From positions 62,001-126,000 of the forward strand of contig NZ_SODP01000005.1 of assembly GCF_004365355.1 (NCBI RefSeq): a stretch of DNA of 64,000 nt, given 5' to 3'. The notes under the pieces are model-generated. The model did no database searches, was not told the origin of the DNA, and saw only the letters and a program-made list of their open reading frames with translations. The number at the start of each line of letters is the position of its first letter. Position 1 is the stretch's first letter. Below are positions 7,396-16,346 of this stretch, piece by piece. The DNA is from Kribbella pratensis (GTDB taxonomy: Bacteria; Actinomycetota; Actinomycetes; Propionibacteriales; Kribbellaceae). The position numbers and the translations under genes are program-made.

Positions 7396-8145
7396 TCACA
7401 TGCTCAGGTAGCCGCCGTCGACGGGTACGACGGTGCCGGTGACGAAGCCCGCGTCGGGGCCGCACAGGAAGGCGATCACGCCCGCGACCTCCTCCGGCGT
7501 GCCCCAGCGGGCCATCGGCGTACGGGACAGGATCCGGTCGGAGGCGACCGGGTCGGACTGCAGCGCGGCGGTCAGGTCGGTGGCGATCCAGCCGGGCGCG
7601 ACCGCGTTCACCCGGATGCCGTCGGCGGCCCACGCGACGGCGAGAGACTTGGTCAGCTGGACGATCCCGCCCTTGGAGGCGCTGTACGCCGGGACGAGCG
7701 GACCGCCGAAGTAGCTGAGCATCGAGGCCACGTTGACGATGCAGCCGCCGCTCGCGGCGAGCAGGCCGTGTGCGGCCTCGGCGGCTCGCATCGCGCCGGT
7801 GAGGTTGATCTCCACGACCTCACGGAACACATCAGGCTGGTGCTCGTCGCCACGCCGGATGATGCCGGCCGCATTGACCAGCACGTCGAGAGCCCCGAGC
7901 GAGCTGATCAACCCCTCGATCTCACCCGGCCGTCGAAGGTCCAGCTCCACCCGCACCGGGTGCGGCCCGGGCCCGCTCGGGTGCGTCCCGGTCGGCGAGG
8001 ACGCAGTGGCTTCGGACCCGCTCGTGTCCGGCGGGTTGGCCCCGAGGCCGGCTGCGATGACATGCAGACCGTCTGCCGCGAGGCGGCGTGCTGTTGCCGC
8101 GCCGATGCCGCTGGTGCCGCCGACGACGAGCGCGGTGCGTGTCAT
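7396..8145 (-). CDS. SDR-family oxidoreductase
   Basis: About 249 residues, a classical short-chain dehydrogenase. VVGGTSGIGAATA is the cofactor-binding TGxxxGxG motif, VNAAG the NAG element, a serine in VASMLSY and YSASK the catalytic Ser/Tyr/Lys set, and PGWIATDL the post-catalytic loop. A low-complexity Pro/Ser/Gly-rich insert of about 25 residues follows the second strand. It probably oxidises a hydroxyl or reduces a ketone with NAD(P)H. It is the first gene of the SDR-cupin-FMO operon. ATG 8145 is chosen; ATG 8154 is also in frame. Confidence 0.85.
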   Translation of the reverse strand: MTRTALVVGGTSGIGAATARRLAADGLHVIAAGLGANPPDTSGSEATASSPTGTHPSGPGPHPVRVELDLRRPGEIEGLISSLGALDVLVNAAGIIRRGDEHQPDVFREVVEINLTGAMRAAEAAHGLLAASGGCIVNVASMLSYFGGPLVPAYSASKGGIVQLTKSLAVAWAADGIRVNAVAPGWIATDLTAALQSDPVASDRILSRTPMARWGTPEEVAGVIAFLCGPDAGFVTGTVVPVDGGYLSM

Positions 8146-8232
8146 GCCTCGCATCCTGGCCGTCCAGCGGTGGCTGGGCAAGGGCGACCCGGACGACGGA
8201 TCACGGCTGTCCGCCGTCCGGGTCGCCGCTTG

Positions 8233-8850
8233 TCAGCTCGCGTCGATCCGCCTGTGGTACCGCTGTCCGGCCATGCCGCCGATCAGCGCCGCCAGCAGCG
8301 TGAGCACCACAGCCGCGATCATCACGACCACTCCGCCGGTTGTCAGCGTGTGGTCGTCGATCGGCACCGACGGCAGGTTCACCCGGTCCAGTACGTCGTA
8401 CTGCGAACCGGCCAGCGCCGCGAGCCCTGCGACGACTGCCGTCACGATGACGCCGATCATCCAGACACCGAACCCCTGCCGGGCGCCGTCGAAGCGCGCC
8501 AGCCGTCCGGCGACGTACCCGCCGTTGTAGTAGGCGATCGCCAGGATCACCAGCAGGACTGCGGCGGAGGCGATCCCGACCGTGCCGGCGGAGCCGTTCC
8601 AGTCGATCGTGAGGGCGTAGTCGGCGGCGGCCGCGAGCGCGCCGACGATCCCGGTGAGCAACGCGATCAGCCCGATCGCGACGATCCAGCCGAAGAAGGC
8701 GGCGCCGCCCTTGAATCCGCGGTACGACGGATCGACCCGATCCTTGGTCGGCAGCGTGCTCCGGTCGGACGTGGTGGTTCGATCGTCGTCGTAGGTCTCC
8801 GACGGATCGACCCGGTCAATACGTGTGTCTTCATGATGCTGCTGGGTCAT
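8233..8850 (-). CDS. Membrane protein, paralogue of the upstream gene (function unknown)
   Basis: 205 residues: a polar N-terminal 60 residues rich in Asp/Thr, then four hydrophobic segments. Two blocks are shared with the neighbouring 234-residue protein: YRGFK-GAAFFGW before helix 1 and GGYVAGRLARFDG-RQGFGVW after helix 2; both end in a basic RYH-RID tail. The pair is an evident tandem duplication. The family is not recognised beyond hypothetical actinobacterial membrane proteins, and the conserved GRLARFDG loop may be its functional site. ATG 8850 has GAGGAG somewhat far upstream. Confidence 0.7.
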   Translation of the reverse strand: MTQQHHEDTRIDRVDPSETYDDDRTTTSDRSTLPTKDRVDPSYRGFKGGAAFFGWIVAIGLIALLTGIVGALAAAADYALTIDWNGSAGTVGIASAAVLLVILAIAYYNGGYVAGRLARFDGARQGFGVWMIGVIVTAVVAGLAALAGSQYDVLDRVNLPSVPIDDHTLTTGGVVVMIAAVVLTLLAALIGGMAGQRYHRRIDAS

Positions 8851-8910
8851 AGCAGTGTCTCCTCACCAGACAGCCCCGTGTAGCCGTCCGGTACCCCGCA
8901 GTGAAACCCT

Positions 8911-9615
8911 CTAGTCCAGGAGTTCGTCGATCCGGTCGTGGTACCGCCGGCCGTTCTTCCCGCCCAGGATCGCCATCAGCAGCGTCAGGACCAGCAGCGC
9001 GGCCGTGGCGGCGATGCTGCCCAGCAGGAGCGTGTTGTCGCTCAGTGCCACGTCCGGCCAGTTGATCTTGCCGATCAGGTCGTACTGGTTGTCGAGCGCC
9101 CAGCCTGCGCCGCCCGCGAGCACTGCGACTACCAGTGCGATCGTCCACACGCCGAAGCCCTGCCGTCCGCCGTCGAAGCGCGCCAGGCGGCCCGCGACGT
9201 ACCCGCCGGTGTAGAAGGCGATCATCAGCATGAACGTCGACACCGCTGCCGCCGTGATCAACGCCGCGCCAGGCTGGGCCTTCGCGTCGCTGGTGGTGTA
9301 GTCGAGGATTGTGGCAGTGCCCAGCGCGGCCGCGGACACGGCTGCCAGCAGCAGGACCGACATCGAGATCGCGATCAGCCAGCCGAAGAACGCCGCGCCG
9401 AACTTGAACCCGCGGTACGACAGCAGCTCCGGCGCGACCTCCGGCTCCGCGGCACGTGCGCCAGGCGGCTCCGGGATCGTGATCGTGCTCATGGCCCGGC
9501 TTGCCGCGGCCCGAGCCTCCTCGTACCGCTGAGTGGTGGTGTCCTCGCCGGCGGGTGTCGCGATCGTCGCCGTGCTGCCTGCGCTGCCTGCGTCGCCCGG
9601 GTACTGCTGACTCAT
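8911..9615 (-). CDS. Membrane protein, tandem paralogue (function unknown)
   Basis: 234 residues with a longer polar N terminus (about 65 residues, Thr/Ala/Glu-rich), then four transmembrane segments. It shares YRGFKFGAAFFGW, GGYVAGRLARFDGGRQGFGVW and the RRYHDRID tail with the downstream 205-residue protein. The start ATG 9615 is preceded by GAGGAGCCAGCGGAG. The two genes are 60 nt apart and likely co-transcribed. The N-terminal part diverges while the membrane core is kept, suggesting that the two could form a heteromeric membrane complex. Confidence 0.7.
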   Translation of the reverse strand: MSQQYPGDAGSAGSTATIATPAGEDTTTQRYEEARAAASRAMSTITIPEPPGARAAEPEVAPELLSYRGFKFGAAFFGWLIAISMSVLLLAAVSAAALGTATILDYTTSDAKAQPGAALITAAAVSTFMLMIAFYTGGYVAGRLARFDGGRQGFGVWTIALVVAVLAGGAGWALDNQYDLIGKINWPDVALSDNTLLLGSIAATAALLVLTLLMAILGGKNGRRYHDRIDELLD

Positions 9616-9695
9616 CTCCGCTGGCTCCTCACTGGTCGGCTTCCGCGCGGGTCCCTACCCGTCCGGATCCCGCCTGACACAGCCGGGGAGCGGAT

Positions 9696-11222
9696 TTAAC
9701 CGGCTCCTGGGGTGACCTCACTCACCGTCGCGGGGTAGCGACGCGGGGTGAAAACCAGCGGGCCGTCGGGGCGGGGCACCGTGCGGGTCTGTGACGAGCC
9801 GATCAGGAGCAGACACCGCATGTCAACCGTTTGTACGTCGAGTTCGGCCAGAGTTGTCACGGTGATCGCTTCCTCCGGTCCGCCGACGTCGCGCCCGATC
9901 ACGACCGGCGTACCGGGGGAGCGGTGCTCGAGCAGGAGGTCGCGCGTCGCCGCCACCTGCCACGTGCGGGACTTCGAGGCGGGGTTGTAGATCGCGATGG
10001 CCAGGTCCGCTGCGGCGGCCGCGGTCAGCCGCTGGGCGATCACGTCCCACGGCTTGAGGCGGTCCGAGAGCGACAGGACGCAGTAGTCGTGCCCGAGCGG
10101 CGCGCCGACCCGGCTGGCCACAGCCTGGGCTGCGGTCATCCCGGGCAGCACGCGTACGGCGATATCGGCGTACTCCGGCTCCGACGCGACCTCGGTGACC
10201 GCACTGGCCATCGCGAACACGCCGGGGTCGCCGGACGAGACCACAACGACGTTGGAGCCCTTGCGGGCGAGGTCGAGCGCGAAGGCGGCGCGCTCGGACT
10301 CAACGCGGTTGTCGGAGCCATGCTTGCGCTGACGGGCTCGGTCCGGCAGGCGGTCGACGTACGTGGTGTAGCCGATGACGTCGTCAGCGCTCGCTATCGC
10401 GGCGCGGACCTCTGGAGTCATCCACTGGGGTCCGGCCGGGCCCAGGCCGACGACCGTCACTGAGCCCTCGGTCGCCGTCTTGGTTGCCGGGGGCGTGAAG
10501 GTGTTGTTGATGGGGCTGGGGAGGAGTGCGAGGGAGAAGTACGGGACCTCGTCCGGGTCGACCTCGTTGAGCGGGGCTGTGCGTTGCGCGTCGGTGGTGG
10601 CGCGTTCGACGTACCAGGCCTCGTCTGCTCGTCCGGCCAGCTCGAAGGCCTCGCGGACTCCTGCGAAGGTCCGGCCGAGCTTCATCACGGCGGCCGCGTC
10701 GGTTTCTCTCAGGCGCTCAGCCAGCACGTCCGGCGGGAGCGTGCCGGGGAGCACGGTGAGGATCTCATCGCGCTCACACAGCGGTCGCCCGAGTACTGCG
10801 GCTGCCGCACTCACCGAGGTCACGCCTGGGACCACCTCACACGGGTAGCGATCCGCCAGGCGCTTGTGCATGTGCATGTACGACCCGTAGAAGAGCGGGT
10901 CGCCCTCCGCGAGTACGACGACGTCGCGGCCGGCGTCGAGATGCGCGGCGAGGCGGGCGGCGCAGTCGGCGTAGAAGTCGTCCATGGCGCCCTGGTACCC
11001 GCCCGGGTGGTCCGTCGTCTCGGTCGTGAGCGGGTAGACGAGGTGCTCCTCGATCTGCCCGGCCGTGAGGTACGGCGCGGCCACCCCGCGGGCGATGCTC
11101 CGCCCGTGGCGTGCGCTGTGGAAGGCGATCACATCGGCGGCGCCGATCAGTCTGGCGGCCTTGACCGTCACCAGCTCGGGATCACCCGGCCCGAGTCCGA
11201 CACCCCAGAGTCTGCCGGTCAT
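9696..11222 (-). CDS. cobIJ: Bifunctional precorrin-2 C20- / precorrin-3B C17-methyltransferase (CobI-CobJ fusion)
   Basis: 508 residues formed by two SAM-dependent tetrapyrrole methyltransferases in tandem. The N-terminal half (about 1-240) begins GVGLGPGDPELVTVKAARL and has AEGDPLFYGSYMHMH, as in CobI. The C-terminal half (about 250-490) begins VTVVGLGPAGPQWMTPEV and carries SSGDPGVFAMAS and IYNPASKSR, as in CobJ. The two reactions flank the CobG step of the aerobic corrin pathway. ATG 11222 overlaps the cobH stop in TGATG, so translation is coupled. It is the last gene of the MFS-cobG-cobH-cobIJ strand. Confidence 0.93.
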   Translation of the reverse strand: MTGRLWGVGLGPGDPELVTVKAARLIGAADVIAFHSARHGRSIARGVAAPYLTAGQIEEHLVYPLTTETTDHPGGYQGAMDDFYADCAARLAAHLDAGRDVVVLAEGDPLFYGSYMHMHKRLADRYPCEVVPGVTSVSAAAAVLGRPLCERDEILTVLPGTLPPDVLAERLRETDAAAVMKLGRTFAGVREAFELAGRADEAWYVERATTDAQRTAPLNEVDPDEVPYFSLALLPSPINNTFTPPATKTATEGSVTVVGLGPAGPQWMTPEVRAAIASADDVIGYTTYVDRLPDRARQRKHGSDNRVESERAAFALDLARKGSNVVVVSSGDPGVFAMASAVTEVASEPEYADIAVRVLPGMTAAQAVASRVGAPLGHDYCVLSLSDRLKPWDVIAQRLTAAAAADLAIAIYNPASKSRTWQVAATRDLLLEHRSPGTPVVIGRDVGGPEEAITVTTLAELDVQTVDMRCLLLIGSSQTRTVPRPDGPLVFTPRRYPATVSEVTPGAG

Positions 11223-11851
11223 CACTCCTCCTCGCTGGCGATCGCGTTGACGGCGGCGGCCGTGATTGCACTGCCGCCGCGGCGGCCGCGGACGACCAGG
11301 TACTCGAGGCCGAGTTCGTTCGCCGCCAGCGCGTCCTTCGACTCGGCCGCGCCGATGAAGCCGACCGGGATGCCGAGGATTGCCGCCGGCCGCGGTGCTC
11401 CTTCGGCGAGCAGGTTGAGCAGATGGAACAGCGTGGTCGGAGCGTTGCCAATAGCAACAATCGCGCCGTCCAGGTGCTCACCCCACAGCTCGACCGCCGC
11501 AGCGCTCCTCGTCGTCCCCAGGTCATGCGCGAGCCCGGCCGTCCGCTGGTCCTGCAACGTGCAGATCACCTCGTTGTCCGCGGGCAACCGCCGCCGGGTG
11601 ATGCCGGCGGCAACCATCTGCGCGTCACACAGAATCGGTGCACCACCTTGCAGTGCGGCCCGCGCGTTCTTCACGACGTTGGGCGACCAGGCCAGATCGG
11701 CGACGAGGTCGGTCATCCCACAGGCATGAATCATCCGTACGGCGACCTGTGCCACCTCCGTCGGCAGCCCACCCAGCTCCGCCTCGGCCCGGATCGTCGC
11801 AAACGACCGCCGATAGATCTCCGCGCCGTCCCGCACGTAGTCGTAACTCAC
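11222..11851 (-). CDS. cobH: Precorrin-8X methylmutase
   Basis: 209 residues. It opens [21 protein letters not shown], the CobH/CbiC start; RMIHACGM carries the catalytic His, [15 protein letters not shown] and [12 protein letters not shown] follow, and [16 protein letters not shown] is a diagnostic block. The enzyme moves the C11 methyl group to C12, giving hydrogenobyrinic acid in the cytosol. GTG 11851 overlaps the cobG stop (GTGA), which fixes the start over longer in-frame alternatives that would lie inside cobG. Confidence 0.95.
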   Translation of the reverse strand: MSYDYVRDGAEIYRRSFATIRAEAELGGLPTEVAQVAVRMIHACGMTDLVADLAWSPNVVKNARAALQGGAPILCDAQMVAAGITRRRLPADNEVICTLQDQRTAGLAHDLGTTRSAAAVELWGEHLDGAIVAIGNAPTTLFHLLNLLAEGAPRPAAILGIPVGFIGAAESKDALAANELGLEYLVVRGRRGGSAITAAAVNAIASEEE

Positions 11852-12936
11852 ACCCGTTCCCCATCCACCAAGTAGCCATCGCTCACCGCAACAACATCCA
11901 CAAACCCGCCGGCCGGCTTCCCACACCGCCGCTCACATCCCGACCAGTGCACCCGCTGTCCGTCTCGGTTGAACGTGGGCATCAGCCGGCTCGCGTCCGC
12001 GCGAACGTCGGCCAGAGCTTTCGCACACCCCGGCTTCCCGGCACAGGCAGTCACACCTTCCCAGACCGAGTCGGCTGCAGTGACCAACCCAACCTCTTCC
12101 AGCCCAGCAGCCCCCACCGGCACCACCACAGACCGCCAAGGCGTAATCCGCACCCCAGCCCCCGCAGCGGCAAGCGCGGCTGCCTGGTCTTGGGTGAGGC
12201 TTCCTAGGGGGACTGTCACGACCAGCGCCTGGCCGTGCGCACCCGCTGTCACGCGGGTGGTACTGGTGTTCAGCGGCTTGTCCGCTGTCAGGCCGAGGCG
12301 TTTCAGGATGCGCTCCTCGCCGTCGGCGAGCTCGGCGATTCGCCACTCCTGGTCACGGACGGATAGGAAGGCCTCCGCGGCTGCCAGCATCAGCTCGGGC
12401 ACCTCGGTCCACGACACTCGCGCACCGCGACTGCCGAGAGACAGCACAGCACTCCGGTCGTCCAGCGCGCGCACAGCAACGTCGGCCTGCACGTCCGCCA
12501 GATCGCCCCGCCCGTCGTCCAACGCGAACAAGAACCGGCCGGGCAGCTCTGCCAGCCCCGGTCGAGCGCACAGCGCCCGGTCCAGCGCAGCGGCCACCGG
12601 GAGTACGTCGTACCGCGACTGCTCGTCCAACCCGGACAGTGGCGACGCCAGGATGTTGCGGACTCGTTCGTGGGCGATCGACGGCAGCAGACCGGCGGCA
12701 AACAACCGGTCCGACAGCTCCCGCGGCCCACGCGCATCCAGCCCGCGGATCTGTACGTTCGCGCGGGACGTGAGTTCGAGCCGTCCATCGCCCAGTTCGG
12801 CGGCGGCAATCCGCAGTACTTCAAGCTGCTGCGCGCTCAGCCATCCACCGGGCAACCGGACGCGAGCCAGACCGCCGTCTGCCGCCTGGTGCACTGCCAG
12901 CACACCAGGGCATCGATCGGTCTCGGTCCGCGCCAT
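11848..12936 (-). CDS. cobG: Precorrin-3B synthase (CobG)
   Basis: 362 residues with the duplicated nitrite/sulfite-reductase fold. [12 protein letters not shown] near residue 60 is the ferredoxin-like half-domain. The Fe4S4 ligand pattern is C-x5-C (CAGKPGC) followed about 30 residues later by C-x3-C (CERRC). CobG inserts a hydroxyl from O2 and forms the lactone of precorrin-3B, so its presence marks the oxygen-dependent B12 route. ATG 12936 lies 10 nt after the upstream MFS stop. It overlaps cobH by 4 nt. Confidence 0.9.
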   Translation of the reverse strand: MARTETDRCPGVLAVHQAADGGLARVRLPGGWLSAQQLEVLRIAAAELGDGRLELTSRANVQIRGLDARGPRELSDRLFAAGLLPSIAHERVRNILASPLSGLDEQSRYDVLPVAAALDRALCARPGLAELPGRFLFALDDGRGDLADVQADVAVRALDDRSAVLSLGSRGARVSWTEVPELMLAAAEAFLSVRDQEWRIAELADGEERILKRLGLTADKPLNTSTTRVTAGAHGQALVVTVPLGSLTQDQAAALAAAGAGVRITPWRSVVVPVGAAGLEEVGLVTAADSVWEGVTACAGKPGCAKALADVRADASRLMPTFNRDGQRVHWSGCERRCGKPAGGFVDVVAVSDGYLVDGERV

Positions 12937-12946
12937 GCCCGCGATG

Positions 12947-14113
12947 CTACGTCCCCGGAACCTGCTGTGTTCTGGACCACAGCAGCACTGCCACCGCGAG
13001 CACCGCACACCCACCACCGGCCACCATCGCCACCGGTATCGACCACGCGTCGACCACCAGCCCGCCGAGCAGCGCGCCAATCGACAACACCGCCTGGTAC
13101 GACGACGTGAACCACACCGTCGCCGCCTCACGCGACTGCGGTGCCGCCTGCGCGAACATGGTCATCGAGCAGACCGGGATGCCGCCGTACCCGAGTCCCC
13201 ACACGACGAGCAACACAAGCGCCCCAGCCGCTGTGTGCCCCGCGAGCGGCAGCAGCAGCGTCGCAGCGGCGATCAGTCCCGCGCAGGTGGCGAACGTCGC
13301 GTTGAGGTTGCGCGCCGCCGCCGTACCGGCGATGACGTTGCCAACCAGACCTGCGGCCCCGTAGATGAGCAGGAACAGTCCGATGAGCTCCGGTCGTACG
13401 ACGTCGCGCAGGAACGGTGTCACATAGGTATAGGTCGCGAACTGAGCCGTCACGATCAGACAGGTCACGATGAGCGCGTTCCGACTGCCACGGAGCGCGT
13501 CGCGGAGTACGGCGGCACTTGTGACCTGCAGCGGCGGCAGTGGAGGCACGGTGGCACGCAGCATGGCCAGCGCCACGAGTGCGAGCACTCCGAGCGCCGC
13601 GAACGACGTACGCCAGCCAGCGAACTCCCCGAGGAACGTGCCTGTCGGTACTCCGAGCACCGACCCGAGCGGCACCGCGGAGAAGATGACGGCCGTCGCG
13701 CGCGGCGCCCAGCGTTCTGGGACCAGTCTCCCGGCCAGGCCGGCGCCGATCGACCAGAAGCCGCCGATGGTCAGTCCGACGAGGAATCTGGCCACCAACT
13801 CGAGCCAGAACACCGCTGCGGCCGCTGCGAGGAAGCCGGCGATGGCCAGCAGCACCATGAGGACGCACAGCATCAGGCGGCGGTCCAGCCGAGCTGTCGC
13901 GACTGTGACGACCGGTGCGGCGACTGCTGCGACCAGACCGGGCATGGTCATCAGCCAGCCGGTGCGGCCGGGCGTGAGCGCGAAGTCCGCGCCGATGGGG
14001 GTGAGGAGGCCGATCGGGAGGATCTCGGTGGTCACGATCGCGAAGATCCCGAGCGTCACGGCGACGACTCCGAACCACCGGACGGTCGGCGTACGGGTTT
14101 CCAGAAGAGTCAT
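12947..14113 (-). CDS. MFS transporter (arabinose-efflux type)
   Basis: 388 residues and twelve hydrophobic segments. FAIVTTEILPIGLLTPIG in helix 1 is typical of the DHA1/AraJ-like efflux branch, and ARLDRRLMLCVLM is the motif A loop. It lies immediately upstream of cobG on the same strand, separated by 10 nt, so it is likely co-transcribed with the cob genes. A role in corrinoid physiology is only a guess from position, since no cobalt or B12 carrier of this type is familiar to me. It is divergent from a DinB-type gene. Confidence 0.85.
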   Translation of the reverse strand: MTLLETRTPTVRWFGVVAVTLGIFAIVTTEILPIGLLTPIGADFALTPGRTGWLMTMPGLVAAVAAPVVTVATARLDRRLMLCVLMVLLAIAGFLAAAAAVFWLELVARFLVGLTIGGFWSIGAGLAGRLVPERWAPRATAVIFSAVPLGSVLGVPTGTFLGEFAGWRTSFAALGVLALVALAMLRATVPPLPPLQVTSAAVLRDALRGSRNALIVTCLIVTAQFATYTYVTPFLRDVVRPELIGLFLLIYGAAGLVGNVIAGTAAARNLNATFATCAGLIAAATLLLPLAGHTAAGALVLLVVWGLGYGGIPVCSMTMFAQAAPQSREAATVWFTSSYQAVLSIGALLGGLVVDAWSIPVAMVAGGGCAVLAVAVLLWSRTQQVPGT

Positions 14114-14231
14114 AGTGTCGAGCGAACTAGTTGCAGTGACGCCAGACTCGCGGTTTCGCGACACCGCGGTGATCATCGAGCAAGCCGTCGCTTTTCCGCG
14201 ATTGTCGGTACGGGGTGACAGGGTGCGGCCC

Positions 14232-14735
14232 ATGGTGCTGAGAGACCGCCCGTGGCCCGATGACGACCTGACACTCGCACAGTCGGTGATCGGGTACTTC
14301 GAGTTCGTCCACACCACCGCGGTGAACAAACTGGACGGGCTGGACGAGAAGCAAGCGCGCGCGACCCCGCTCGTCACGTCGCCGGTGATGAGTCCGCTCG
14401 GGCTGATCAAGCACCTCACCGCGGTGCAACGGCAGCACATCCAGCGGGCGATCGGCGGCCAGGACCTGCCGTCGTTGTGGCGGTCGGACGACCACGACTA
14501 CGAGTTCCGGATCGGGGCGGACGAGACGGTCGCGTCGGTCATTGCGGCGTACGACGCAGAGTGGGAGCGGTCGCAGCAGACGCTCCGTCAGGTGGACTGG
14601 AGCGGGTTCGTCGAGGGTTACCGTGGCCCGATCCGGGTCGAGCGGCTGCTGCTCGACGTACTGCAGGAGTCGGCGCGTCATCTCGGCCACTTGGACGTCG
14701 TCCGGGAGTTGATCGACGGCGCTCGCGGGGAATGA
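14232..14735 (+). CDS. DinB-family (DUF664) protein
   Basis: 167 residues in a four-helix DinB-type bundle. LKHLTAVQRQHIQRAI (reading IKHLTAVQRQ) and the C-terminal LLDVLQESARHLGHLDVVREL supply the histidines that bind a divalent metal in this fold. Actinobacterial relatives are often thiol-dependent (mycothiol) transferases, which is the likely but unproven role. ATG 14232 or in-frame GTG 14223 may start it. It faces away from the MFS-cob cluster and is followed by a MarR gene on the same strand. Confidence 0.75.
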   Translation: MVLRDRPWPDDDLTLAQSVIGYFEFVHTTAVNKLDGLDEKQARATPLVTSPVMSPLGLIKHLTAVQRQHIQRAIGGQDLPSLWRSDDHDYEFRIGADETVASVIAAYDAEWERSQQTLRQVDWSGFVEGYRGPIRVERLLLDVLQESARHLGHLDVVRELIDGARGE

Positions 14736-14785
14736 TCTAGCTGCGGATCATCTGTGGACAGACGATCCCGCGCTACTCTCGAAGT

Positions 14786-15268
14786 ATGGCGCAACCTCCG
14801 GAACGTACCGTGCCCGACCTGACCGGCTACCTCACGCACGCCGGCCATGTCCTGGAGACCCAGCTGTCCGCGGCGCTGGCGGAGATCGGCCTGACTCTGC
14901 GGATGCAGTGTGTACTGCGACACGCGCTGGAGGCGGAACGCACGCAGATCCAGATCGCCGAGCTCGCGTACATGGACAAGACCACGATGGTCGTCACCGT
15001 CGATGCGCTCGAGGAGGCCGGATACGCCGAACGCAAACCCTCCGCAACCGACCGCCGGGCCCGCATCATCGCCGTCACCGACGCCGGCGCCAAGATCGCC
15101 GCCGAAGGCCAGAAGATCGTCGACCAGGTCCACGCCGACGCCCTGAACAGCTTGACTGCGACCCAACGCAAAACCTTCGTCGACGCCGTAACCACCCTCG
15201 TCGACGGCCCGCTCTCCACCCCGGTCACAGCCCAGCCGGTCCGCCGCTCCCGCCAACGCGCCGGCTGA
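14786..15268 (+). CDS. MarR-family transcriptional regulator
   Basis: 160 residues. The winged helix spans about residues 50-100: QIQIAELAYMDKTTMVVTVDALEEAGYAERKPSATDRRAR region, with the MarR-typical D-R-R-A-R wing. The upstream CTACTCTCGAAGTATGG gives a possible short or leaderless start at ATG 14786. The C-terminal tail is basic (PVRRSRQR). It ends 1 nt before the convergent phosphotransferase. A target is not visible; the DinB gene upstream and the phosphotransferase are the nearest candidates. Confidence 0.82.
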   Translation: MAQPPERTVPDLTGYLTHAGHVLETQLSAALAEIGLTLRMQCVLRHALEAERTQIQIAELAYMDKTTMVVTVDALEEAGYAERKPSATDRRARIIAVTDAGAKIAAEGQKIVDQVHADALNSLTATQRKTFVDAVTTLVDGPLSTPVTAQPVRRSRQRAG

Positions 15269-15269
15269 A

Positions 15270-16220
15270 CTATCCGGGCAGGTACTCCGTCAGCTCCCGC
15301 CAGGACTCCTTGCTGTCCTCGGAATCGGCGTGCGCCTGCCGGAACGACTGAACGTACGACGCGATCTCGTCCAGCGACCACCAGACATCGAAGAGCTCCA
15401 GAGCGGCGGCCCGCGGGCTGATCGGGCCGGCCTCCGACTGGTACGCCGGGAGCGCGTCGGCCGACCTGTCGAGGATCGCGGCCAAGTCGCGCTCACGCGG
15501 TGCGAGTCGCACGGTCTCCCAGTCGACGAGGCGCATGCCGTCGGCGGTGCGCAGTACGTTCGCGCTGTGCGGCTCGCCGTGCGTCACGACCCACGGGTCG
15601 TCCGACGCCTCGACCTCGCGCACGAGCGTGTCGTAGTACTCCAGTCTGCTGCGGACGTACGGCGCCGCGCCGGCCAGCCGCAGTCGTGTCGCCTCGGCGT
15701 ACGGCCCACCGCACCAAGGCTGATCGAGATCGGCGAGTGCCGCCAGCAGTCCATCGCGGTCAGGAATGGCGAAATCCCAACACTGCAAGCCTTCCGGCAC
15801 CGGAGCCGCATGGAGCCGGCCGAGGATCCGCGCGATCTGCTCACGCTCCGCCGGGTCATCCCAAGCCCCGTCCGGCGTGCTCCACCCGTGCAGGTAAGGC
15901 AGGACGGTCAACGTCCAACCTGGCAGCACCTCGCGGACGAGTTGCCCGCGACGATCGGGTAGCGGCGCCACCGCGAACTCGTACCCCCGATCGGCCAGCT
16001 CCCTGCTCGCCTGCATGGCCGCCTCGATCAACTGCCCGCCCGCAGCGCCGACCCGGTCCGCGGTGACGAACCAGCGCGGACTGTCGCCCTGGGCCGCGAT
16101 CCAGTGGTAACTGCCGAATCCCACTGGCGCATAGGTCACCTCAGTGGCCCGGAACTCCCAGTGCTCGTTGAGGATCCCGGCCACCAGCTCGCCCGAGATG
16201 TCCGTCGGCTCGTCCCTCAC
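15270..16220 (-). CDS. Aminoglycoside phosphotransferase-family (APH) kinase-like protein
   Basis: 316 residues with the APH/choline-kinase fold. THGEPHSANVL (about residue 215) is the Brenner catalytic motif, with Glu where Asp-x4-Asn has its third position, and LVDWETVRLAPRERDLA is the Mg-binding DxD-type loop. Members phosphorylate aminoglycosides, macrolides or small metabolites; the sequence alone does not say which. It is divergent from the DHA2 exporter at 16347, which may point to shared control of a resistance-like pair. Confidence 0.8.
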   Translation of the reverse strand: MRDEPTDISGELVAGILNEHWEFRATEVTYAPVGFGSYHWIAAQGDSPRWFVTADRVGAAGGQLIEAAMQASRELADRGYEFAVAPLPDRRGQLVREVLPGWTLTVLPYLHGWSTPDGAWDDPAEREQIARILGRLHAAPVPEGLQCWDFAIPDRDGLLAALADLDQPWCGGPYAEATRLRLAGAAPYVRSRLEYYDTLVREVEASDDPWVVTHGEPHSANVLRTADGMRLVDWETVRLAPRERDLAAILDRSADALPAYQSEAGPISPRAAALELFDVWWSLDEIASYVQSFRQAHADSEDSKESWRELTEYLPG

Positions 16221-16290
16221 CCCAGCGACCCTAACCGCGCTCCGAGCAGGGGGGTCAGCTCATTTTCAGTAGTCGTTCGATAAAAGATCG

Positions 16291-16315
16291 TCTGTTACGG
16301 GACTATCTGTTATGG
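16291..16315. promoter_or_regulatory. Paired direct repeat in the APH/MFS divergent promoter region
   Basis: TCTGTTACGG (16291-16300) and TCTGTTATGG (16306-16315) are direct repeats 15 bp apart in the 126-bp region between the divergent APH-like and DHA2 transporter genes. They sit in a locally AT-rich stretch upstream of GGAGGAGAG. They could be a tandem regulator site, but no regulator is identifiable. Confidence 0.3.
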
Positions 16316-16346
16316 TCTTTCTAAGTGATCGACGGAGGAGAGACCT

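Noticed and set aside
7219-8883. 554-codon plus-strand frame over the SDR and first membrane protein
   Set aside because: No recognisable domain, and it crosses three well-supported minus-strand genes.
11969-14218. 749-codon plus-strand frame across cobG and the MFS gene
   Set aside because: Arg/Ser/Pro-rich shadow composition; the real genes are on the minus strand.
12937-14231. Cobalamin riboswitch upstream of the cob genes
   Set aside because: Only 10 nt separate the MFS gene and cobG, only 26 nt separate zwf and cobF, and the MFS/DinB gap of about 118 bp has no recognisable B12-box.
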